The position numbers and the translations under genes were made by a program. Shown piece after piece: positions 1-7,731 of a stretch of 64,000 bases of DNA. The notes under the pieces are model-generated. The model was not told the origin of the DNA. It was given only the letters and a program-made list of their open reading frames with translations, and searched no databases. The stretch is from assembly GCF_016892705.1 (NCBI RefSeq), contig NZ_JAFEMB010000002.1, positions 248,001 to 312,000 on the forward strand, read 5' to 3'. How positions within the stretch are numbered: the first letter of the stretch is position 1; every line of letters starts with the position of its first letter. Origin of the DNA: Microvirga pudoricolor (GTDB taxonomy: Bacteria; Pseudomonadota; Alphaproteobacteria; Rhizobiales; Beijerinckiaceae).

Positions 1-187
1 AGTGCAAAACGGCTTCCTGCGCCTCGACCAGATCCTCGCACAGGGACAGGAAGCCATCGTCGGCCGTGGCCAGTTCCGCGATGGCATGTCCCCGATCGGG
101 GAAGCGGGCAATGGCGGCCTGGACGGCGTGATGCATGGCAGGATCCCGTTGCCGGGGTTCGAAAGGCACAGATGCCTGATCCGGCAT
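1..187 (-). CDS. Hypothetical protein, 3' part outside window
   Basis: A reverse-strand reading frame opens with ATG at 187 and runs off the left edge, giving about 62 residues without a stop. The visible part begins MPDQASVPFEPRQRDPAM and continues through an acidic, helix-forming stretch (FPDRGHAIAELATADDGF). It has no signal peptide, membrane segment or catalytic motif. I prefer it over the overlapping forward frame at 2-235 because its composition is protein-like, whereas the forward frame is low-complexity. It points away from the gene at 483, so the spacer may hold divergent promoters. I do not recognise the family with certainty and assign no function. Confidence 0.45.
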   Translation of the reverse strand, partial: MPDQASVPFEPRQRDPAMHHAVQAAIARFPDRGHAIAELATADDGFLSLCEDLVEAQEAVLH

Positions 188-482
188 CGGTCATCGTCAC
201 CGGGGGCGGTCGGTTCGGGAAGTAATATACTGTAGGCACGCGCGGAGCCGCCTCGCATAGGCAAGGAGCGGGGTGTCATCCTGTCCAGCTAACGGCCACG
301 AAGCGCGTGGCCTCCGAGGGGCGGATGCCCCTATCCTGCGTGCTGCGCCCGCTGGTTTAGCCGAACCCTGCCACCTCGATGCGCCTTGAGGACCACGGCT
401 CTGGCGCGAGGCCGGGGGTGTAGGTTACTGTAGGTTACGGCAGAAGGGGTGTCCTGAGGGTCCCGAACCAAGAGGCCGGTCC
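188..482. other. Intergenic spacer, possible divergent promoter region
   Basis: About 295 bases between two outward-pointing genes. It contains an exact tandem 10-bp repeat at 419-438, and a similar core (TACTGTAGG) near 228-236. I see no convincing ORF, RNA gene or terminator. Confidence 0.5.
419..438. repeat. Tandem 10-bp direct repeat
   Basis: Two exact adjacent copies of TGTAGGTTAC end 44 bases before the ATG at 483. A 10-bp period places both copies on the same face of the helix, as in direct-repeat binding sites of response regulators. A regulatory role is inference. Confidence 0.4.
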
Positions 483-2303
483 ATGTTCGGTGGAAGCGAA
501 GGCACGAGCGATGCCTCCGCGCAGGCGCGGTTTCCGCCAGCGACGGAAGACGTGCGTGCCCAGCTTGAGGTCCTCCTCGCCAGCCCTGGCCTCGATTGTT
601 CCGCGCGAGCCCGCCGGTTCCTGCGCTACGTTGTGGAGGAGACGCTCGCGGGCCGCGCCGAGCGCATCAAGGCCTATGCCATTGGTACGGAGGTGTTCGA
701 GCGAGGCTCCAACTTCGATGCCCAGGGCGACCCCGTCGTGCGCATCGAGGCCGGACGGTTGCGCCGGGCCCTGGAACGCTATTATCTCTCGGACGGACTG
801 ACGGACTCGGTAATCATCACCATTCCCAAGGGGGGCTACGTTCCGCACTTCGCCTGGCGCGCACAGCCGGGTGTGGAACCTCACCCTGCCGCAGAGGCGC
901 TTGAACCTGCCGCCGGGCTACCGTCGCGGAGCTGGACACCGTTGCTTCTCGCGGCTTCTGCCGCACTCGCCTTGCTGGCCGGACTGGTCTTCTGGGCCCC
1001 TTGGCGCAACGGGGTATCGCCCGCATCCCAGGCATCCGCCACAATGCCTCCCGAAAGGCCTACCCTCATCGTGATGCCATTCGCGGCGCTAGGCGGATCT
1101 CCGGACGCCAGCACTTACGCAGATGGCCTGACCGAGGAGGTTCTGAGCCAGTTCGCCCGCTTCAAGGAGATCACGGTCCTCGGCCGGGAGACGTCCCGCA
1201 ATATCCCGCCGGGAGCCGATGCTGCCGGTATCCGTCAAGCCCTGGGGGTGCGGTACGTGCTGGAAGGAAGCGTCAGGACCACGGCGAAACGCCTGCGCAT
1301 CACGGGTCGGCTCGTCGAGGCAGGCACAGGGTCCGTCCTGTGGTCCCAGATCTATGATGAGGACACGAACCTGCGCGACCTCCTGACGATACAGGATGAC
1401 GTCGCGCGCCAGGTCGCCACCGCGGTGGCGCAGCCCTACGGCGTCATCCAGCGCGCCGACCAAGCCCGCTCCCGCCCGCAAGTGCCGGATGATCTGGAGG
1501 CCTATGCCTGCACGCTGAAATTCTACGATTACCGGGTCGCGCTGTCCGAGGAGAGCCATGCCACCATCCGTGCTTGTCTCGAGAGGGCCGTGGCGTTGCA
1601 TTCCGACTATGCCACCGCCTGGGCGATGCTGTCGGTCCTGTATCTCGACGAGGATCGGTTCGGATTCAACGCGAGGTCGGGTTCGATCTCGCCAATCCAA
1701 CGCTCGCTCGAGGCCGCCCGGCGCGCGATCCGCCTCGATCCAGAGAATGTACGGGGCCTTCAGGCTCTGATGATGGCGCTGTTCTTTGCCCGTCAGCCCA
1801 AGGAGGCCTTGGAGGTCGGTGAGAAGGCGGTGGCTCTGAACCCGAACGACACCGAGCTGCTGGGCGAGTTCGGCACACGCCTGGGTCAAGCCGGGGCCTG
1901 GGCGCGCGGCGCCGAGTTGCTCGAGGAGGCGATGGCCCGCAATCCAGGTCATCCTGGCTATTACAGCGGGACACTGGCCGTCTATGCCTACATGCAGCGT
2001 GATTATGAGAGAGCCGAAACCCTGATCCGGCAGGCAGCGCTCGATCGGTTTCCCCTCTACCATTTCGTGGCCGCTGTCATCTATGCCCAACTCGGCAAGG
2101 CATCGGAGGCGAAGGAAGCGCGCGACCGTTTCCTGCGCATGCGGCCGACCATCTTCGCGCACTGGGACGACGAGATGGCCAAGCGGAACTATCGACCCGA
2201 AGACGCGGCCCACTTCGCCGAAGGTGCCCGCAAGGCCGGCTTTCCTGTGCCGGATCGCACGGCGGCCGAACTCGCTCTCCAGGCCGCGGCACCGCAGCGC
2301 TGA
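483..2303 (+). CDS. Membrane-anchored TolB-like/TPR protein
   Basis: 606 residues. The first ~125 residues form a conserved cytoplasmic domain (RFLRYVVEETLAGRAERIKA, then DPVVRIEAGRLRR and IPKGGYVP) common in rhizobial proteins often annotated 'adenylate cyclase'. One transmembrane helix lies at about 151-174. A TolB-N/FlgO-like domain follows at about 192-315 (TLIVMPFAAL, YADGLTEEVLSQ, GVRYVLEGSVR). Tetratricopeptide-like helices occupy about 350-580. No class III cyclase catalytic domain is present, so cyclase activity should not be assigned. The architecture suggests a one-component membrane regulator or scaffold, with the N-terminal part possibly binding DNA as in CadC-like proteins (inference). 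The ATG at 483 has only a weak ribosome site (AGAGG). The gene looks monocistronic, with an inverted repeat after the stop. Confidence 0.75.
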   Translation: MFGGSEGTSDASAQARFPPATEDVRAQLEVLLASPGLDCSARARRFLRYVVEETLAGRAERIKAYAIGTEVFERGSNFDAQGDPVVRIEAGRLRRALERYYLSDGLTDSVIITIPKGGYVPHFAWRAQPGVEPHPAAEALEPAAGLPSRSWTPLLLAASAALALLAGLVFWAPWRNGVSPASQASATMPPERPTLIVMPFAALGGSPDASTYADGLTEEVLSQFARFKEITVLGRETSRNIPPGADAAGIRQALGVRYVLEGSVRTTAKRLRITGRLVEAGTGSVLWSQIYDEDTNLRDLLTIQDDVARQVATAVAQPYGVIQRADQARSRPQVPDDLEAYACTLKFYDYRVALSEESHATIRACLERAVALHSDYATAWAMLSVLYLDEDRFGFNARSGSISPIQRSLEAARRAIRLDPENVRGLQALMMALFFARQPKEALEVGEKAVALNPNDTELLGEFGTRLGQAGAWARGAELLEEAMARNPGHPGYYSGTLAVYAYMQRDYERAETLIRQAALDRFPLYHFVAAVIYAQLGKASEAKEARDRFLRMRPTIFAHWDDEMAKRNYRPEDAAHFAEGARKAGFPVPDRTAAELALQAAAPQR

Positions 2304-2353
2304 CCAAACCCTGGCGCTGTCCAGGATCGCCGACGGCGGCGCGGTCCGCCCTT

Positions 2354-2381
2354 GAGGCAGTGATTTACTTATCACTGCCTC
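2354..2381. repeat. Perfect 11-bp inverted repeat, 6-base loop
   Basis: GAGGCAGTGAT and its exact complement flank TTACTT, 50 bases past the stop of the TolB/TPR gene. There is no T-run on either side, so it could be an imperfect terminator, an mRNA 3' stabiliser or an operator for the gene at 2530. Confidence 0.5.
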
Positions 2382-2529
2382 GGCGGTGACCGGCGCCTCC
2401 AACATGTAAACTACACGATGCTACAGGCGCAAAACCTCCGCCGTTGCTAGCGTCCCGACATGGCGACCCCAGAAAATTCGCTCACGGAAGCGTCGGGGAG
2501 GAAGCCGCCGAACGCGAGGGAGAGATGTC

Positions 2530-3975
2530 ATGACAGTGGATCTGACCCGCCGACAGGCGGCCATCGGTGCCTTGAGCCTCCTTGCCGGAACCACGATGAG
2601 CACCGGCAGCCAAGCCTATCTGGGCGAATTGTCGGGCATCGATGAAGGGCTTGAGGACTTCTGGCTTGCCACCGACGCCTATATCTACGGCTATCCGCTG
2701 GTCACCATGGAGATGACACGACGGGTCATCACAAACGTAGCGGCCCCCGAAGGCACGCGAGCCCCAATGGGCCAGCTCATCAAGATGCGGCAGTATCCCG
2801 ACGCGACGTTCCGCGATGTCACTGCCCCCAATGCCGACACGCTCTACACCACGGCCTTCTTCGATGTCGGACAGGAGCCCTGGATTCTGAGCCTACCGGA
2901 TATGAAGGACCGCTATTTCCTGATGCCGATGCTGGACGGCTGGACGACGGTGTTCCAGGTTCCGGGCAAACGCACCACGGGCACGGCTGCCCAGACCTAT
3001 GCCATCACGGGGCCGGACTGGTCCGGCACGCTGCCGGCCGGCGTCAAGCAGTACAAGTCCCCCACCAATATCGTCTGGCTGCTCGGCCGCATCTATTGCA
3101 CCGGGACACCGGAGGATTACGCCGAGGTGCACGCGCTTCAGGACCAGGTCAAGCTGGTGCCGCTCAGCGCCTATGGCAAGCCGTATATGCCGCCCGCCGG
3201 CAAGGTCGATCCCTCGATCGACATGAAGACCGCTGTGCGCGATCAGGTGAACCGCTTGGATGCGGTTGCCTACTTCACCCTTCTGGCCGAGCTGATGAAA
3301 ACCAATCCGCCCTCGGCCGCCGATGCTCCCGCCCTTGCGAAGTTCGCCAAGATCGGGCTCGTCTCCGGACAGGACTTCGACGCAAGCAAACTGCGCGCAG
3401 ATTTCGCCAAACGCATCCCGGAGATCGCCAACGACCGGATCATGATCCAGTTCAAGATCAATAAGGATGTCCGAGACATCGACGGCTGGGCCTTCACCAC
3501 CAAGACCGGCATCTACGGCACTGACTACCTGATGCGGGCTCTTATCACTGCTATCGGCCTTGGCGCCAACCGTCCGCAGGATGCAGTCTATCCGACCTCG
3601 CAGAAGGACGGTGACGGACAGGCCTATGACGGAGCCAACAAGTACGTCATGCGCTTTGCCAAGGGTCACTTGCCGCCGGTCGAGGGCTTCTGGTCGCTGA
3701 CGATGTACAACGGCGGCTACTTCTTCGTGTCCAATCCGATCGACCGTTACTCGATCAGTGCCCGCCAGGACCTGAAAGCCAACTCGGACGGATCCGTCGA
3801 CCTCTACATCCAGAAGGACTCGCCGGGGCCGGACAAGGAATCGAACTGGCTGCCGGCGCCGGCGGGAAAGTTCATCCTGATGTTCCGGATGTATTGGCCC
3901 GACGAGAGCACACCCTCGATCATCGATGGCACCTGGACGGTCCCGCCGGTCAGGAAGGTCAGCGATCGCGCTTAG
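2530..3975 (+). CDS. Tat-exported DUF1254/DUF1214 protein
   Basis: 481 residues. The N-terminus (LTRRQAAIGALSLLAG) has a twin-arginine pair followed by a hydrophobic stretch, as in a Tat signal peptide, so the mature protein should be periplasmic. The body matches the DUF1254 then DUF1214 layout: an early YIYGYPLV segment, the NADTLYTTAFFDV core, and a C-terminal block with GFWSLTMYN, YSISAR and FILMFRMYWP. Proteins of this family are widespread in soil and marine proteobacteria and have no settled biochemical role; an enzymatic role on small molecules has been suggested for relatives. The ATG at 2530 follows a GAGGGAGAG ribosome site. A small secreted protein starts 41 bases downstream, so the two are probably cotranscribed. 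Confidence 0.85.
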   Translation: MTVDLTRRQAAIGALSLLAGTTMSTGSQAYLGELSGIDEGLEDFWLATDAYIYGYPLVTMEMTRRVITNVAAPEGTRAPMGQLIKMRQYPDATFRDVTAPNADTLYTTAFFDVGQEPWILSLPDMKDRYFLMPMLDGWTTVFQVPGKRTTGTAAQTYAITGPDWSGTLPAGVKQYKSPTNIVWLLGRIYCTGTPEDYAEVHALQDQVKLVPLSAYGKPYMPPAGKVDPSIDMKTAVRDQVNRLDAVAYFTLLAELMKTNPPSAADAPALAKFAKIGLVSGQDFDASKLRADFAKRIPEIANDRIMIQFKINKDVRDIDGWAFTTKTGIYGTDYLMRALITAIGLGANRPQDAVYPTSQKDGDGQAYDGANKYVMRFAKGHLPPVEGFWSLTMYNGGYFFVSNPIDRYSISARQDLKANSDGSVDLYIQKDSPGPDKESNWLPAPAGKFILMFRMYWPDESTPSIIDGTWTVPPVRKVSDRA

Positions 3976-4016
3976 AAGCGCAGACGGCCTTACCGCTCAA
4001 ACCAGAGGAGGAAGCC

Positions 4017-4304
4017 ATGTCGAGAAGCGCACTTGCCATCACCATCTTCGCCCTGACGGCTACGACGGCCCTCGCCCAGGTCGGACCGCCGACGTCTCAG
4101 CGCACCTGCGGCGCCAACCGTCAGCTTGTCATGAAGGACGGAGCGGTAGTTCTCGACACCTCACCATCCACCTACGCCCGTTTCGTCAGGAGCGCGGCGC
4201 AGTGCCTCGTCGACCAGTTCCCGGAGCCGGCCTGGGTTCCAAGCTCGAACAACCCACAATGCTTCATCGGCTATCGATGCAAGGACGGGTCCGACGACTT
4301 CTAA
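4017..4304 (+). CDS. Small secreted cysteine-containing protein
   Basis: 95 residues starting at the ATG that follows a strong AGAGGAGG ribosome site (4005-4012). Residues 1-21 form a clear Sec signal peptide (SALAITIFALTATTALAQ). The mature ~74 residues contain four cysteines (in TCGANR, AAQCLV, PQCFIG and YRCKDG), consistent with two periplasmic disulfides, and end in an acidic tail. It lies 41 bases after the DUF1254 gene, so the two probably form a bicistronic unit and may act together outside the cytoplasm. I do not recognise a named family and assign no function. Confidence 0.75.
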   Translation: MSRSALAITIFALTATTALAQVGPPTSQRTCGANRQLVMKDGAVVLDTSPSTYARFVRSAAQCLVDQFPEPAWVPSSNNPQCFIGYRCKDGSDDF

Positions 4305-4617
4305 ACATGAATATCCGACGGCCCCCTAAGACCCGTGAGCAGGAGGCGAACGACCGTGGAACAGGCAGCGTTGCGATCACAGCGACGGACTAAAGCATTG
4401 ACGAGAAGTTTGGAATTTCCATCCGCCGCCTTAATGTTAACGTCAAGTAATCTCGCCCACCATCACAATATGCCGGGGTCTTCTGGCCTCGGCCATTACA
4501 ACCGACATCGACTTCGTACAAACGCGATACTTTACGATATGGTCTAGGAATGCTGTCAGATAGCAAACTGAGCAGGGATGTGCTCTGTTATGCCGGTTGG
4601 GTTGCGAGGAGGTCCTG
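4305..4617. other. Intergenic spacer
   Basis: About 310 bases, less GC-rich than its surroundings between 4400 and 4560. The only open frame (4335-4547) has low-complexity composition and no ribosome site, so it is not called. It probably holds the promoter of the next gene. Confidence 0.5.
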
Positions 4618-5541
4618 GTGATAGGGATTGCTCAGACCACACGACCTGTCGAGCGCGTCCGGTTCCTGTGTAGGATGTTGTTCCTTGGGCTTTGCGGACT
4701 TGTCCTCATAAGCGGCACTCTCCGCGCGGCCGAACTGGCACAAGCGCGACCCTCTATCGAAACTCTTCCCGTTCCATCGTCGTGGAACTTCCGCACCACA
4801 CCCTATGGCTGGCTTACCGCCTTGTCAGGCACCCAAACCGTGCGCGGCCGCTCCGTCAGGGTCAATGCGAGTTTCGTCGATATCCTCGAGAGGAGCGATA
4901 CCCTCGTGGGCCTGATGGGCAACGTCGAAGCTCGCAACGGCCGGTTCGCGCTCTATGGCGATGTGGTCTGGAGCAGCATTGGGTTCAAACGCGACGGCGT
5001 CAGGGCTCGCGCACCTGCGCCGGGCGTGACGGCTGCCGTTAGCCGCACGTTCAACTTGGATATCCAGATGGCCATCGCGGAGGTTGGGGCGTCCTACGAG
5101 ATCGCTCGCGTCGGCGATCTCGGGCTGGATGTCCTTGGCGGGGTCCGCTACTGGCATCAGGAAGCGGACCTCTCGTTCGCGGCTGACCTCACCGCAGCGG
5201 TCGGCGATCTCGCCTGGGTGAACGGACGTGCTTTTGCCCGCTCCGGTTCCGTTGACTGGCTCGATCCCTTAATCGGCGGCCGGGTGCGCTACGCAGTGGC
5301 GCCGGGCCATGAGCTTTTCATGCGCGGCGACATCGGCGGCTTCGGCCTCGGAAGCGAGTTCTCGTGGCAGGCCATGGGCGGCTACGGCTTTGACTTCGAC
5401 ACCTATGACGGCGTCACGATCTCGGGGGTGATCGGTTATCGGGCGCTATCGGTGAATTATACGCAGGGCGCCGGCCATCGCCGCTACGAGTTCGACATGG
5501 TCCAGCACGGACCCGTGCTCGGCTTGAGCTTACGGTACTGA
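4618..5541 (+). CDS. Outer-membrane beta-barrel protein
   Basis: The frame opens at a TTG (4597), but GAGGAGG at 4606-4612 sits at ideal spacing before the GTG at 4618, which I take as the start (307 residues). After a positively charged N-terminus, about residues 16-38 are a hydrophobic signal sequence ending near RAAELAQ. The rest alternates polar and hydrophobic residues with many glycine/aromatic strand ends (WLTALSG, ALYGDVVWSSIGFK, VLGGVRYWHQE, LFMRGDIGGFGLGS, GVIGYRALSVNY) and ends in LSLRY, a C-terminal aromatic typical of barrels inserted by the BAM complex. Its transported substrate, if any, is unknown. Confidence 0.75.
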   Translation: MIGIAQTTRPVERVRFLCRMLFLGLCGLVLISGTLRAAELAQARPSIETLPVPSSWNFRTTPYGWLTALSGTQTVRGRSVRVNASFVDILERSDTLVGLMGNVEARNGRFALYGDVVWSSIGFKRDGVRARAPAPGVTAAVSRTFNLDIQMAIAEVGASYEIARVGDLGLDVLGGVRYWHQEADLSFAADLTAAVGDLAWVNGRAFARSGSVDWLDPLIGGRVRYAVAPGHELFMRGDIGGFGLGSEFSWQAMGGYGFDFDTYDGVTISGVIGYRALSVNYTQGAGHRRYEFDMVQHGPVLGLSLRY

Positions 5542-6114
5542 ACCGCGATGGACCGGGCCCAAGGTATGATTTTGAGACCTGCGCCTCTGGGGATGGCACA
5601 AGCCTGGCGCATAAGTCTCCCTTTGGCTGCCTCCACAGGGATGGGGAGCTCGTCACGTCTGCCACATGCCGTGGAAGCCGGATCACACGGCGGCGCAGGC
5701 GGCGATCTCGCCGAACGGGCGCAGAAATGGGGAGCCTGGCCGGGGGCGGTTTTAGTTGGGCATTCAAGACCGGCAACCGGCAGGTCAACACGCAGTTGGG
5801 GGCCTATACAATATCGAGAGACCTCCGACGGCCCAGATTGGCAGCTGTGGCCAGAAGCTCGGCTGCCGTTTCTTGAGAGAGGTTTAGGAAATGCAGAAAA
5901 TTAGATAAGTTGATGCGAAACTAGAAACAAATAAGTGAAATCTGAACGTTGATTGAGTGTTTTTATCATGCATTCAGTCCAATATATATTGTAAATTACT
6001 AATATAAATATCGGTATTCGCCGAATATTATTTGTGAATGTTGCATAAATACAATAGCAATGCTTGTTGAACTGATGTGAAGTGGCATTGCTCGATCACT
6101 CAAGGAGAGCTGTG
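5542..6114. other. Long intergenic region with AT-rich promoter segment
   Basis: The first ~330 bases are GC-rich and hold no credible gene. From about 5890 to 6075 the sequence becomes strikingly AT-rich compared with the window. It includes a perfect 13-bp palindrome (TATTCG-C-CGAATA, 6015-6027) about 90 bases before the porin start. This looks like the regulated promoter of the following outer-membrane gene. Confidence 0.5.
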
Positions 6115-6843
6115 ATGAAGAGACTATTATTGGCAACAATTGCCTTGTCGGCGCTCGCCGCTGGAGCGAGCGCCGCTGACCTTCCCTCCCGCGCTGCTCC
6201 AGCTCCGATAATCGCCGTGGCTCCAGTCTTTACCTGGACCGGGTTTTATGTCGGCGTGAACGCCGGTTATGGCTGGAACACCAGCAGCAACAACAACGGT
6301 TACTATGACCCGTTGCTTGGCTATTACGGTGGTGGCGGCGGAGACGACGGCGGCTTCGTCGGGGGTGGCCAGATCGGATACAACTACCAGGTCGGTCAGT
6401 TTGTCATCGGTGCTGAGACGGACATCCAATACGCCGACATTGGCAGCAATGGCGGATACTTCGGCTCGGTCTATGGCAACAGTGACTCGGGCAACTGGTT
6501 TGGCACTCTTCGCGTGCGTGCCGGTGTCGCGTTCGACCGCGCGCTGATCTACGCCACGGGCGGCTTTGCCTATGGCGATGTCGGCAACCGTAACAGCTTC
6601 GTGTTTCCGGGCGTCGCAAACTACTACTACGACAACGGCAATAGTACGAATACGGGATGGACGTTGGGCGCTGGCTTCGAATACGCCTTCACCGACAACC
6701 TGACAGCCCGCATCGAAGGGCTATATGTCAGCCTCGACTCCGACAGCAACAGCTACCTGTATTCCGGGTATTACAACCGGACCGACAAGGGCGAGTTCGG
6801 TGTCATCCGTGCTGGTCTGAACTATAAGTTCTCCAGCTACTAA
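6115..6843 (+). CDS. Omp31-type outer-membrane porin
   Basis: The ATG at 6115 follows AAGGAGAG and opens a signal peptide (MKRLLLATIALSALAAGASA), giving 242 residues; the longer frame from 6082 is rejected. The mature protein begins ADLPSRAAPAPIIA and continues FTWTGFYVGVNAGYGWN, the hallmark of the rhizobial Omp25/Omp31 immunogenic-protein family of eight-stranded barrels. It has Gly/Asn/Tyr-rich loops, paired barrel strands (GFVGGGQIGYNYQ, FVIGAETDIQYAD, TLRVRAGVAFDRALIYATGG) and the terminal strand GVIRAGLNYKFSSY ending in an aromatic residue. Family members are abundant structural porins. A hairpin terminator follows directly, so the gene is monocistronic. Confidence 0.9.
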   Translation: MKRLLLATIALSALAAGASAADLPSRAAPAPIIAVAPVFTWTGFYVGVNAGYGWNTSSNNNGYYDPLLGYYGGGGGDDGGFVGGGQIGYNYQVGQFVIGAETDIQYADIGSNGGYFGSVYGNSDSGNWFGTLRVRAGVAFDRALIYATGGFAYGDVGNRNSFVFPGVANYYYDNGNSTNTGWTLGAGFEYAFTDNLTARIEGLYVSLDSDSNSYLYSGYYNRTDKGEFGVIRAGLNYKFSSY

Positions 6844-6863
6844 CGCCGCTGCAGCTCATGGAG

Positions 6864-6903
6864 TTGGAGACCCGGGAACGACCTCTGGGCCTCCAGCTTT
6901 TTT
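6864..6903 (+). terminator. Rho-independent terminator of porin gene
   Basis: TGGAG-A-CCC pairs with GGG-C-CTCCA across one mismatch and is followed by GCTTTTTT, about 20 bases past the porin stop. Confidence 0.75.
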
Positions 6904-7731
6904 GCCAGACCATTCTGAACGCACCGACATCCAAGCCGCCGCAGCATCGAGAATGGACGGACAAACGGAGCTGTCGAGGTCATGGCTGCAATTCATGCCG
7001 GAATGATTCCAGCTCCAGCTGACCCAGCCGTTCATCGGCCGGTTTGAGACAAAAGCCAACGCTCTGCAGGGACGACAGGCGCGCAATCCTTCATTGAGTG
7101 AGGCCGCCCATTTTATCCTTTAAGTTGAGACAAGGGCGGGCTGACTGATGCTCCAGGGTGCATCCCGGCGCTTAGCCTGAGAGCATCGCCTCCACTCATT
7201 GCCGGATCGTTGGGCGATTGTTTCGGCAATCGGTCTGACGATGCGCCCGGCGGGACAGATTTAACGGAACGGACGCGGTCGGACGTCAGACTCGCGCGCT
7301 CACAATTTTGTGACCTGGCGAGGCGCGGCGGTTGTTATGAGCCAAAATTCTCCCGGCTTTGGCGTCTGCCCCTGCGGCTCAACGACAGACCGATGGGAAC
7401 GGGCGGCTCCGGGCGATCGCCCTGTTTGCGAAGGGCCACGCGGTCATTCCGTTGCAGCGTAAGGTCAAGCCTGGGAACCCTGTCGGCCCTCGATGGCCGG
7501 GAACGGATTTCGTAACCCAGGACCTCCACCCCCGCCCGGACACCCATGGCCGTCCAGGGCGCCGCCCTCGATCCTCCCGAGCGGCGTCTCCGGCCCGGTG
7601 TCTGGTGCCAGCCGACAAGCGCCTTTCTGCGGTCGGCCTCTATACATGCGCGACATGTCAACCATATTGGGCTGTATCAGACAAAAGCTGGAGTACTGCG
7701 CGCTCCCACCCGGAAGGAGATCACTTCACCC
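6904..7731. other. Gene-poor spacer before the Mrp operon
   Basis: About 830 bases. Several open frames on both strands (for example 7210-7515 forward and 7335-7661 reverse) are Arg/Pro/Ser-rich with no ribosome sites and look like chance frames in GC-rich DNA. I see no tRNA or mobile-element end. It presumably carries the Mrp promoter, but I cannot place -35/-10 boxes with confidence. Confidence 0.4.

Noticed and set aside
2..235. Forward ORF of 77 residues at the left edge
   Set aside because: Low-complexity composition with no ribosome site; the opposite strand carries a more protein-like frame starting at 187.
483..2303. Annotation as adenylate cyclase
   Set aside because: No class III cyclase catalytic domain is present; only the associated N-terminal, TolB-like and TPR parts are seen.
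1089..2405. Long reverse ORF of 438 residues opposite the TolB/TPR gene
   Set aside because: Shadow frame typical of GC-rich coding DNA; the forward frame has clear domains and a membrane helix.
7335..7661. Reverse ORF of 108 residues upstream of the Mrp operon
   Set aside because: Arg/Gly/Pro-rich chance frame with no ribosome site or motif.
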